Below are positions 1 through 7,083 of a DNA stretch of 8,047 nucleotides, one piece after another (the stretch's first letter is position 1; the number at the start of each line of letters is the position of its first letter). The stretch comes from Desulfohalobiaceae bacterium (lineage in GTDB: Bacteria > Desulfobacterota > Desulfovibrionia > Desulfovibrionales > Desulfothermaceae). Below the pieces are notes generated by a model that was not told where the DNA came from, ran no database searches, and saw only the letters and a list, made by a program, of their open reading frames with translations. A program made the translations under genes and the position numbers. The DNA is taken from NCBI GenBank assembly GCA_021737115.1, contig JAIPER010000151.1, positions 1 to 8,047 of the forward strand, written 5' to 3'.

Positions 1-1824
1 GAATCCGGGCTTTTTAAGCTCGAAGAGGATGTCTTCCAGGGTCTGCAGCCCGAGGCCGAGATTTGCGGCCAGGGACCTCGTCTCTTCCCGGGTCACGGTC
101 TGGACCTCGTGCTCCTTAAGCAGCCTGGCCGCCGCCTTATAACTCTCCGGGTGCACCCCGGTATTGTCCAGGAGGCTCGCCCCGTTGCGGATCCGGACAA
201 ATCCGCCGCACTGCTCAAAGGTCTTCGGCCCCAGCCCCTTGACCCGCAGGAGATCCTTCTTGGCCGAAAAAAGCCCCTGCTCCCTGCGGTGGGCGGCGAT
301 GGCCCTGGCCAGACCCGGGGTGATCCCGGCCAGATAAGACAGAAGAGAAGGGGAAGCGCTGTTGACTTCGACTCCGACCCTGTTCACCAGGTCCTCGATG
401 GTCTCCTTCAGTTTCCGTTCCAGTAGCTTTTGATCGACGTCGTGCTGGTACTGGCCGATCCCCAGGGATTTGGGATCGATCTTGACCAGCTCGGCCATGG
501 GGTCCCGAAGCCGCTGGGCGATGGAGATCGCCCCGCGCACGGTCGCGTCCAGGTCCGGGTACTCCTGCTGTCCGGTCTCCGAGGCCGAATAGACCGAGGC
601 CCCGGCCTCGGAGACCACGGTGTATTCCAGAGAGACCCCCTGTTCCTGATTGAAACGGGCAAAGAACTCCCGGGTCTCCCTGCAGCCGGTCCCGTTGCCG
701 ATGGCCACGCAGTCCACTCCGAAGCGCTCGACCAGTTCCAGGATTTTCCGTCTAGACCCTTCGAAATCAGAAAATGGAGGGGTGGGGAAAATAGTGGCTT
801 TCTCCTGAAAGACTCCCCGGGCATCGATGACCGCCAGCTTGCAGCCGGTCCGATAGGCCGGATCCACCCCGAGGATGGTCCTGCCCGTCACCGGCGGGGT
901 CATGAGCAACTGGGCCAGATTGGCCCCGAAGACGGACACGGCCTGTTGATCGGAGCGTTCCTTGAGCTCCCGGTGCATCTCCCGCTCGATGGAAGGCAGC
1001 AGCAGCCGGTTCAAACCGTCTGTCCAGGCCTGAAGCAGCAGCTGCCCAGTCCCCTGCTTTGCCCTGCCGGCCTTCTGCCTCCGGATGTTCTCAAGGAAGC
1101 GCTCCGTGTTCAGACTGATCTTCCAGCTGAGCTGTTTCTGCCGCACCCCGCGCCTTATGGCCAGGTAGCGATGGGAGGGGATGGCGGCCATCCTTTCCCG
1201 GTGCTGCGCATACTGTTTAAAGACCCCGGACGGATCGAACTCCCGCCCCGGTTTGACCTCCAGAACCCCGTGCCGCCCTGCTTCCCGGCGCAGAATGCTC
1301 CGCTCTTTCGGATCGTCGGCAAAGCGCTCGGCCAGGATATCCTTGGCCCCTTGAATCGCCGCCTCCGGCGAGGGAACTTCCGGTCCCAGAAAGGCCCGGG
1401 CTTTTTCCTGCAAGGCCTCCCGGCCCAGGTCTCCCTGTTCCAGGGCCTCGGCCAGTGCTTCCAGACCCCGGGCCAGGGCTTGACCGCCCCGGGTGCTCTT
1501 CTTTTCCCGAAAGGGTCGATAGAGGTCTTCCAGCTCGGACAGGGTCGCAGCGGACTCCACCTGGGTTTGTATTTCCGGGGTCAGGCGGCTGCGCTCCTCA
1601 ATGATCCGCAGGACCTCGGCCTTTCGCTCCAGGAGTTTCTGCGCGGACAGATAGATTTTCTCGAAATCCCGGAGCTTTGCATCCGAAGCCGCGCCGGTCA
1701 TTTCCTTGCGGTAGCGGGCGATAAAAGGCACCGTGGCCCCACCTTCCAACAAGCCGAGAATGTTGCGAACGTGTTCCGGTCGCAGTCCGGTTTTTTCGAT
1801 CAACAGCGTCGTCAAATCCATCAT
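1..1824 (-). CDS. tex: Tex-like RNA-binding transcription accessory protein, C-terminus beyond left edge
   Basis: I translated this strand directly. It stays open with no frameshift for 608 codons from ATG 1824 to the window edge. The N-terminus carries the Tex signature VPFIARYRKE at residues 32-41, then SELEDLYRPFREK and TRGG. A YqgF/RNase H-like segment begins near residue 316 (ILGVDP, Asp321). Helix-hairpin-helix repeats lie at about 489-548, for example AGITPGLARA and KGLGPKTFEQCGG. The frame ends at LKKPGF, just before where the family's S1 RNA-binding domain starts, so roughly the last 100-150 residues are outside the window. Tex is a conserved cytoplasmic nucleic-acid-binding protein linked to transcription and RNA processing. 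Two ATGs occur in tandem, and no Shine-Dalgarno sits at normal distance; the nearest AAGG is 14 nt away. The gene starts 6 nt after the upstream ATPase stop, in the same frame, so coupling or reinitiation is likely. The identification is very secure. Confidence 0.96.
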   Translation of the reverse strand, partial: MMDLTTLLIEKTGLRPEHVRNILGLLEGGATVPFIARYRKEMTGAASDAKLRDFEKIYLSAQKLLERKAEVLRIIEERSRLTPEIQTQVESAATLSELEDLYRPFREKKSTRGGQALARGLEALAEALEQGDLGREALQEKARAFLGPEVPSPEAAIQGAKDILAERFADDPKERSILRREAGRHGVLEVKPGREFDPSGVFKQYAQHRERMAAIPSHRYLAIRRGVRQKQLSWKISLNTERFLENIRRQKAGRAKQGTGQLLLQAWTDGLNRLLLPSIEREMHRELKERSDQQAVSVFGANLAQLLMTPPVTGRTILGVDPAYRTGCKLAVIDARGVFQEKATIFPTPPFSDFEGSRRKILELVERFGVDCVAIGNGTGCRETREFFARFNQEQGVSLEYTVVSEAGASVYSASETGQQEYPDLDATVRGAISIAQRLRDPMAELVKIDPKSLGIGQYQHDVDQKLLERKLKETIEDLVNRVGVEVNSASPSLLSYLAGITPGLARAIAAHRREQGLFSAKKDLLRVKGLGPKTFEQCGGFVRIRNGASLLDNTGVHPESYKAAARLLKEHEVQTVTREETRSLAANLGLGLQTLEDILFELKKPGF

Positions 1825-1830
1825 GGCACG

Positions 1831-3096
1831 TCACATGGCCTTGGACAATGCAGGCCAACCGATCAACTCCCAATAAGGTATAAACTGCACACGAGTCTTC
1901 CCAACAGTTGCAGTGTCCGAAAAGTTTCTGGTCACAACACACCCTTGGGCTGGATGATATTTTCCGATAAAACTCCGAAACGACCTGGAGATGCTTTTGG
2001 CCTTCATGAAACCTGATTTCACCTCTATCGGGATCAATCGACTCCCTTGTTGCACGACAAAATCCACTTCGGCCCCATCTTTGGTTCGCCAGAAATTGAG
2101 CTTATCGGATCGAAGCTGCATTTCCTCCTTCAGAAGCAGATAGACCAGATTCTCAAAGGCAAACCCGAAATCCATCTGATTTGTCACCTGGCCAAATCTC
2201 CCCAGGGCATAGTTTCGCAATCCGAGATCCAGAAAATAGCCGATTGGAGCTTTGGAAAGTTCGGATCGAATGTTTGTTGCATAGGGTGTCAACAGATCTA
2301 TAAGAAATATGTGCTGGGCATACCAGAGATACCGCTTCACAGTCTGATAGGCTATGTTCGCGGTTGCTGAGAGTTCGGAAAAGTTGATGCAATTTCCAGT
2401 CTGGGCGGCAAGGCAACGAATAAGAGCAGCAAAAGCTGTACTTTTTTCAACGTTTAAGAGATAGCTGATGTCTTTTTCAATCACACTTCGATAAATTTCA
2501 TCAATGAGCCGAATTTTCTCTTCTTGCCTTGATTCAATGACCAGCCTTGGATACCCCCCGAAGTTCATGTACTCCACAAGCAATTGATTGATTTTTTCTT
2601 TTTCAAGCAAACAAAACTGGCGGAAACTGTTTTCATACTTGTACGCTGTCTTGAAATGGAAAAACTCTTCGAAGGTCAGGGTTGAAAGCACAAATAACCG
2701 TTTACGACCAACAAGGGATTCATGAATTTTCTCTTTCAACTCCAGGCTTCCGGAACCGGACACAATAAATTTATAAGGAAGTTTCTGGTCAAAAAGCCCT
2801 TTGAGAAAAAGACCGGCATTTTCTTTCCGCTGAATTTCATCGATAAAGACATACCCGCGATGGTGGCCCATTTCAAGTTTGATCTTTTGAACAAGAGCTG
2901 CCTGGGATTCAAAATGGACTTGGTCCCATTCGATATCAAGATTCAGGTAGAGGGTACGCTCACCTTGCTGCTCAAGATGCTCTTTGAGCATCTCCATCAG
3001 CGTGGTTTTCCCAGCCTGACGTGGTCCGACCAGCAAAGATATCTCCTTCTGGCCGAGGTGCGCCTGAAGATCCTGCAACAATTTCCTTTTAATCAT
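1831..3096 (-). CDS. AAA-type ATPase with DUF4143-like C-terminal domain
   Basis: This is a 421-residue protein of the AAA_14/DUF4143 architecture. Walker A is GPRQAGKTT at residues 24-32. Walker B is YVFIDEIQ at 82-89. A sensor-like strand, KFIVSGSGSLEL, begins at 109. A helical middle follows, and the C-terminus has a PD-(D/E)xK-like pattern with E343-V-D345 and IEVK (E358, K360) in the usual DUF4143 position. The start is firm: TAA lies two codons upstream of ATG 3096, and Walker A is only 24 residues in. There is no Shine-Dalgarno; a promoter places the predicted transcript start at or next to the ATG. The gene is visibly AT-richer than its neighbours, which suggests horizontal acquisition. 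The biological role of this family is poorly defined, and such genes are scattered and strain-variable. It is probably cytoplasmic, as no signal peptide or membrane segment is seen. I do not assign a substrate. Confidence 0.9.
   Translation of the reverse strand: MIKRKLLQDLQAHLGQKEISLLVGPRQAGKTTLMEMLKEHLEQQGERTLYLNLDIEWDQVHFESQAALVQKIKLEMGHHRGYVFIDEIQRKENAGLFLKGLFDQKLPYKFIVSGSGSLELKEKIHESLVGRKRLFVLSTLTFEEFFHFKTAYKYENSFRQFCLLEKEKINQLLVEYMNFGGYPRLVIESRQEEKIRLIDEIYRSVIEKDISYLLNVEKSTAFAALIRCLAAQTGNCINFSELSATANIAYQTVKRYLWYAQHIFLIDLLTPYATNIRSELSKAPIGYFLDLGLRNYALGRFGQVTNQMDFGFAFENLVYLLLKEEMQLRSDKLNFWRTKDGAEVDFVVQQGSRLIPIEVKSGFMKAKSISRSFRSFIGKYHPAQGCVVTRNFSDTATVGKTRVQFIPYWELIGWPALSKAM
1877..1904 (-). 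promoter_or_regulatory. Weak candidate internal promoter for tex
   Basis: Inside the 3' end of the ATPase gene there is TTGGGA (1904-1899), a 16-nt spacer, and TATACC (1882-1877). Each box matches four of six sigma70 consensus bases. Transcription would start near 1870, leaving a leader of about 45 nt before tex. This would let tex be expressed independently of the ATPase, but a match this loose can occur by chance. Confidence 0.22.
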
Positions 3097-3102
3097 GCAT
3101 TA

Positions 3103-3130
3103 ATTTTAACCCGATTTTTTATAAAGTCAA
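3103..3130 (-). promoter_or_regulatory. Sigma70-like promoter giving a leaderless ATPase mRNA
   Basis: The -35 box is TTGACT (3130-3125), followed by a 16-nt spacer and the -10 box TAAAAT (3108-3103). Each box differs from consensus at one base. An A-rich stretch upstream (about 3131-3150) resembles an UP element. Only six bases separate the -10 box from ATG 3096, so initiation about 7 nt downstream falls on the start codon itself. No Shine-Dalgarno is present in this space, in keeping with leaderless translation. Confidence 0.6.
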
Positions 3131-3150
3131 GTTGTATTTTTTTCGTTTTA

Positions 3151-3185
3151 GCTTTGGACTCCATGGGATAGCCGATGTCCAAAGC
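3151..3185. repeat. 9-bp inverted repeat between terminator and ATPase promoter
   Basis: GCTTTGGAC (3151-3159) is perfectly complementary to GTCCAAAGC (3177-3185) across a 17-nt spacer. It lies between the acetoacetyl-CoA synthetase terminator and the A-rich region upstream of the ATPase promoter. It could be a second RNA hairpin after the terminator or an upstream operator for the ATPase. Neither strand has a T-tract beside it, so it is not a terminator on its own. Confidence 0.55.
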
Positions 3186-3188
3186 AAG

Positions 3189-3218
3189 CAAACCCCGACC
3201 GAAAACGGCCGGGGTTTG
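3189..3218 (-). terminator. Rho-independent-type terminator after acetoacetyl-CoA synthetase
   Basis: CAAACCCCG (3189-3197) pairs with CGGGGTTTG (3210-3218). After one A-C mismatch, an inner CCG/CGG pair closes an AAAA loop at 3202-3205. It sits 27 bp past the stop of the synthetase at 3246. The trailing sequence on the minus strand (CTTGCTTTGG) is only moderately T-rich, so termination may be partial. Transcription from the other strand would also meet a GC-rich stem, but no plus-strand gene ends here. Confidence 0.75.
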
Positions 3219-3245
3219 TTGTTGTCGGCTTCATAAACCGGGAGG

Positions 3246-5201
<1,956 letters not shown>

Positions 5202-5218
5202 GGGGCGATCTCCCTTTC

Positions 5219-5246
5219 TTCAGATTTAATCGGAATGAAATCTGAA
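5219..5246. promoter_or_regulatory. 9-bp-arm inverted repeat upstream of aacS, candidate operator
   Basis: TTCAGATTT (5219-5227) and AAATCTGAA (5238-5246) are perfect inverted arms with a 10-nt spacer. They lie immediately upstream of the aacS ribosome binding site. On the minus strand no T-tract follows, so it is unlikely to terminate the toxin transcript. The arm core TCAGATTT/AAATCTGA is the same as in the inverted repeat at 7040-7068. A regulator site or a 5'-leader hairpin are both possible. Confidence 0.5.
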
Positions 5247-5260
5247 TAGATTTGATCAGT

Positions 5261-5290
5261 AAATTACCCTTTTCTGTTTGATTTATTCAA
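5261..5290 (-). promoter_or_regulatory. Weak candidate promoter for aacS
   Basis: TTGAAT (5290-5285) overlaps the toxin stop codon and is followed, after 18 nt, by TAATTT (5266-5261). The -10 box is a poor match. Transcription would begin near 5254, placing the 5219-5246 inverted repeat just inside the leader. It is listed because aacS needs an expression signal if it is not read through from the toxin-antitoxin module. Confidence 0.25.
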
Positions 5291-5717
5291 CAGGAAAGGT
5301 CTCAAAACCGAAAATTTTGGCTGCCTGGATCAGCTTTTGATCAAAACAGGCAAAAACGAACCGGGAAGGCACCTTTTCCCGGACAACCAGGGCGGATGCA
5401 AGATGAATGGCATCAAAGCCCCGAAGCGTTTGGATTTCTAAGACCCGATCAATATATTCATTGAGTTCAACAGTGACATCAACCCGGATCAGCCCGTTCC
5501 AGTCTGCTCGAAACGAGTCATACACCAAAGACATCCTCTCACGGTATTCAGTCGGCAATTCCTGGCATTTTCGGGAAAAGGCGGAAAGGGCCTCGGCATA
5601 GGCCACCGAGGAGGTAACAAACCAGGAAGCCTGCTCCCATAAGTCCAGAACCGATTCAGACCCGGCCTCCTGAACGTAGCGCTTCACCAAGGCGCTGGTA
5701 TCCCAATAAACGATCAC
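5283..5717 (-). CDS. PIN-domain toxin, VapC-like ribonuclease
   Basis: This 144-residue single-domain protein has the length and residue pattern of VapC-type PIN toxins. The four acidic metal ligands are all visible: Asp6 in WDTSALVK, Glu42 in AYAEAL, Asp102 in GFDAIHLASA, and Asp126 in CFDQKLIQAA. PIN toxins of type II modules are Mg2+-dependent endoribonucleases that cut tRNA or rRNA and slow growth when not bound by antitoxin. The start codon is GTG at 5717. It overlaps the antitoxin stop as GTGA, so translation is probably coupled, as is usual for these modules. All catalytic residues are intact, so the toxin looks active. The RNA target cannot be read from sequence. Downstream, aacS follows after 81 bp. 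Confidence 0.9.
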   Translation of the reverse strand: MIVYWDTSALVKRYVQEAGSESVLDLWEQASWFVTSSVAYAEALSAFSRKCQELPTEYRERMSLVYDSFRADWNGLIRVDVTVELNEYIDRVLEIQTLRGFDAIHLASALVVREKVPSRFVFACFDQKLIQAAKIFGFETFPVE

Positions 5718-5992
5718 CTTCTGCTCTCAAGGACCATGTCTGAAACATCCCTGCCCTCGAGACTGACAGGTGGACCCGATTGTTTTGCAATCTCCCGAGT
5801 CGGCAGGGTAATGAGCCCCCTCGCCACCAAGGTAGCCAGGACAGAAGCCATGGATCTTTCGCGCTGTTTTTCCTGAATGATCCGGGCCACGGGTTTTCCC
5901 CTCGCAGTGATGATCACTTCCTCTCCTGCTTTGACCCTGTTCAGATAACGACTCAAATGATTTTTTATATCCTTAATTCCGGCAGTCAGCAC
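5714..5992 (-). CDS. Phd/YefM-family antitoxin of the PIN toxin
   Basis: This antitoxin is 92 residues from GTG 5992. The N-terminal Phd/YefM-type DNA-binding fold is recognisable in AGIKDIKNHLSRYL, then VKAGEEVIITARGKPVARI. The C-terminus ends in the toxin-binding pattern VSDMVLESRR, common in antitoxins paired with PIN toxins. An in-frame ATG at 6040 would add 16 residues, but the family normally starts just before the GIKD-type segment. A promoter (-35 TTGACA 6054-6049, -10 TACTTT 6031-6026) would place the transcript start downstream of that ATG. The GTG has a run of seven G at 5998-6004, five bases upstream, that can serve as ribosome binding site. Phd-family antitoxins repress their own promoter and neutralise the toxin. 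The gene overlaps the toxin by four bases. Function is secure and the start is moderately so. Confidence 0.87.
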   Translation of the reverse strand: MLTAGIKDIKNHLSRYLNRVKAGEEVIITARGKPVARIIQEKQRERSMASVLATLVARGLITLPTREIAKQSGPPVSLEGRDVSDMVLESRR

Positions 5993-6003
5993 AGCGTCCC
6001 CCC

Positions 6004-6021
6004 CAAAAGTAGTCACTTTTG
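6004..6021. promoter_or_regulatory. Palindromic operator candidate of the toxin-antitoxin module
   Basis: CAAAAGT (6004-6010) and ACTTTTG (6015-6021) are perfect 7-bp inverted arms around a 4-nt spacer. The site spans the predicted transcription start (about 6019) of the antitoxin-toxin promoter. That is a typical place for autorepression by a Phd-family antitoxin or the toxin-antitoxin complex. Binding is inferred from position and symmetry only. Confidence 0.55.
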
Positions 6022-6025
6022 AGAT

Positions 6026-6054
6026 AAAGTAGCCTTTCATGGACTGGCTGTCAA
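6026..6054 (-). promoter_or_regulatory. Promoter of the antitoxin-toxin operon
   Basis: A perfect -35 hexamer TTGACA (6054-6049), an ideal 17-nt spacer and a weaker -10 TACTTT (6031-6026) lie between the crotonase stop and the antitoxin. It covers the alternative antitoxin ATG at 6040, which argues for the downstream GTG start. It gives the module its own expression, independent of the crotonase gene. Confidence 0.5.
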
Positions 6055-6077
6055 GAGGGTGCAGGGCATGATACTCC

Positions 6078-6842
6078 TCACCGCTTGCGGTCTTCGAAAT
6101 CCTGCAGGGATTCCTGCCGCTCTTTGGTGGAGACGCAGGCCAGGCAGGCCTCGATCTCGAAATCCATGAGGGCCTCGAGGCTGATCTCCCCCCGGGCCAT
6201 ATTCAGCCCCTTCTTGATGATCTGCAGGGAAAATCCCGAATTTTCGGCTATTTTCCCGGCCATCTCCCGGGCCTTGTCCATGAGTTGATCCTGAGGCACG
6301 GCCTTGTTGACCAGCCCGATACGCTCGGCCTCACGGCCGTCGATGTATTCGGCGGTGAACAGCAGTTCCCTGGCCTTGCCCGGACCGACCAGTTCCTGGA
6401 TCAGGCGCATGGCCCCTCCGGTGACCGAGGAGGTCACCTTGGCCTCCGGAGAACCGATCTTGGCCTCTTCAGCCGCCAGGCGAATATCGCAGGCCAGGGC
6501 CAGCTCGTAGCCCGACCCCAAGGCGTAGCCGTTGATGGCCGCTATGGTCGGCTTTTCGAAACGGATGATCTTGCGTGTGGCTTCCTGCAGTTCCGTCAGG
6601 TAGTCCCGGTAGTCCTCAGCGCTCCTGGTCTTGGACTCCTTTAAATCCGCGCCGGTGGAAAAGGCCCGGCCTTCCCCGGTGATGATCAGGGTCTTGATGT
6701 CGGGATCGTTGCGGCTGTCTTCCAGGGCGGCTTGAAAATCCAGCCACAACTGCTTGTTCATGGCGTTTAAGACCTTGGGTCGGTTCAGCTTGATAACGGC
6801 AACGCCTGCCTCTTTTTCGTAGATGATGCATTCGAAATCCAT
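6078..6842 (-). CDS. Enoyl-CoA hydratase/isomerase family protein (crotonase)
   Basis: This 254-residue crotonase-fold protein has the family's usual length. The first oxyanion-hole loop is GRAFSTGADLKE (58-69). The second is NGYALGSGYELALACDIRLA (104-123). Glu113 in GSGYE and Glu133 in IGSPE are 20 residues apart. They match the catalytic pair Glu144/Glu164 of mitochondrial enoyl-CoA hydratase, so syn-hydration of a trans-2-enoyl-CoA is the most likely activity. The C-terminal LQDFEDRKR matches the common crotonase ending. I chose ATG 6842 because AAGGAG (6854-6849) sits six bases ahead of it. An upstream in-frame TTG at 6860 would place that site inside the coding region. The substrate (short-chain fatty, branched or aromatic-derived acyl-CoA) cannot be decided. 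An ADP-forming acyl-CoA synthetase upstream and aacS downstream support a role in acid oxidation. Confidence 0.92.
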   Translation of the reverse strand: MDFECIIYEKEAGVAVIKLNRPKVLNAMNKQLWLDFQAALEDSRNDPDIKTLIITGEGRAFSTGADLKESKTRSAEDYRDYLTELQEATRKIIRFEKPTIAAINGYALGSGYELALACDIRLAAEEAKIGSPEAKVTSSVTGGAMRLIQELVGPGKARELLFTAEYIDGREAERIGLVNKAVPQDQLMDKAREMAGKIAENSGFSLQIIKKGLNMARGEISLEALMDFEIEACLACVSTKERQESLQDFEDRKR

Positions 6843-6848
6843 GTATTT

Positions 6849-6854
6849 CTCCTT
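6849..6854 (-). promoter_or_regulatory. Ribosome binding site fixing the crotonase start
   Basis: AAGGAG is six bases upstream of ATG 6842. It decides between that ATG and the in-frame TTG 6860. One arm of the 12-bp inverted repeat ends directly against it at 6855. Confidence 0.8.
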
Positions 6855-6942
6855 ATACAAATCTCCGCGGCACTACTTGTGAAAAATGCACAATGATCCA
6901 GATGGATAAGGTGGCGTAAGTAACCCAAAGGGAGATTTGTAT
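6855..6942 (-). promoter_or_regulatory. Long inverted repeat in the crotonase leader
   Basis: ATACAAATCTCC (6855-6866) and GGAGATTTGTAT (6931-6942) are perfect 12-bp inverted arms around a 64-nt interior. In the minus-strand transcript they would close a large stem whose 3' arm ends at the base next to the AAGGAG ribosome binding site. The interior has small self-complementary bits, such as TTGTG/CACAA at 6877-6893 and ATCC/GGAT near 6896-6907. It resembles no riboswitch class I can recognise. It could be a leader regulatory structure, a DNA-binding site pair, or a relic of a small repeat element. Confidence 0.5.
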
Positions 6943-7039
6943 TTAGAATTGAAGATACAGACCTATTACATCCGTTCCTGTATTGACAGTTAACTGCTTA
7001 AAATGATTGACTTGGCTTCAAAATTGGACATTTCACAGG

Positions 7040-7068
7040 TGTCAGATTTGTCTCTGGCAAATCTGACA
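7040..7068. repeat. 11-bp-arm inverted repeat after the acyl-CoA synthetase gene
   Basis: TGTCAGATTTG (7040-7050) and CAAATCTGACA (7058-7068) pair perfectly across a 7-nt loop. It begins 15 nt past the synthetase stop codon on the minus strand. The stem is strong, but no T-tract follows (CCTGTGAAAT), so a classic terminator is not supported. Its core TCAGATTT/AAATCTGA is identical to that of the repeat upstream of aacS. The rest of this gap, 6943-7039, holds a CAGTTAACTG palindrome (6987-6996) but no clear promoter or small gene. Confidence 0.6.
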
Positions 7069-7083
7069 GGCGATCCCCAGGCT

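Noticed and set aside
430..2016. A 528-codon open frame on the plus strand
   Set aside because: It lies opposite tex, which is intact and clearly homologous on the minus strand. The translation is a low-complexity Pro/Gly/Leu/Gln-rich string with no recognisable motif, typical of an antisense shadow in GC-rich DNA.
2722..3171. Plus-strand frame of 149 codons opposite the ATPase N-terminus
   Set aside because: It mirrors the Walker A/B coding region of the ATPase and has no motif of its own; antisense shadow.
5998..6004. A run of seven G as a phase-variation tract for the antitoxin
   Set aside because: It would be in coding sequence only if the ATG 6040 start were used. The preferred GTG start puts it in the ribosome binding site, and seven bases is short for slippage control.
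6843..6860. TTG at 6860 as the crotonase start
   Set aside because: The added residues are not part of the crotonase fold, TTG is rare, and the AAGGAG ribosome binding site lies downstream of it, correctly spaced for ATG 6842.
6877..6893. TTGTG-N7-CACAA resembling a CRP/FNR-family site
   Set aside because: The half-site spacing is one base off the TGTGA-N6-TCACA arrangement and the arms are incomplete. It may simply be an inner hairpin of the crotonase leader repeat.
6855..6942. A miniature inverted-repeat transposable element
   Set aside because: The 12-bp terminal arms and 88-bp size are suggestive, but there is no flanking target-site duplication and no second copy in the window.
7040..7068. 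Calling the 11-bp-arm hairpin an intrinsic terminator
   Set aside because: The position after a stop codon fits, but neither strand has a T-tract after the stem and the arms are not GC-rich. The shared core with the aacS upstream repeat makes an operator at least as likely.
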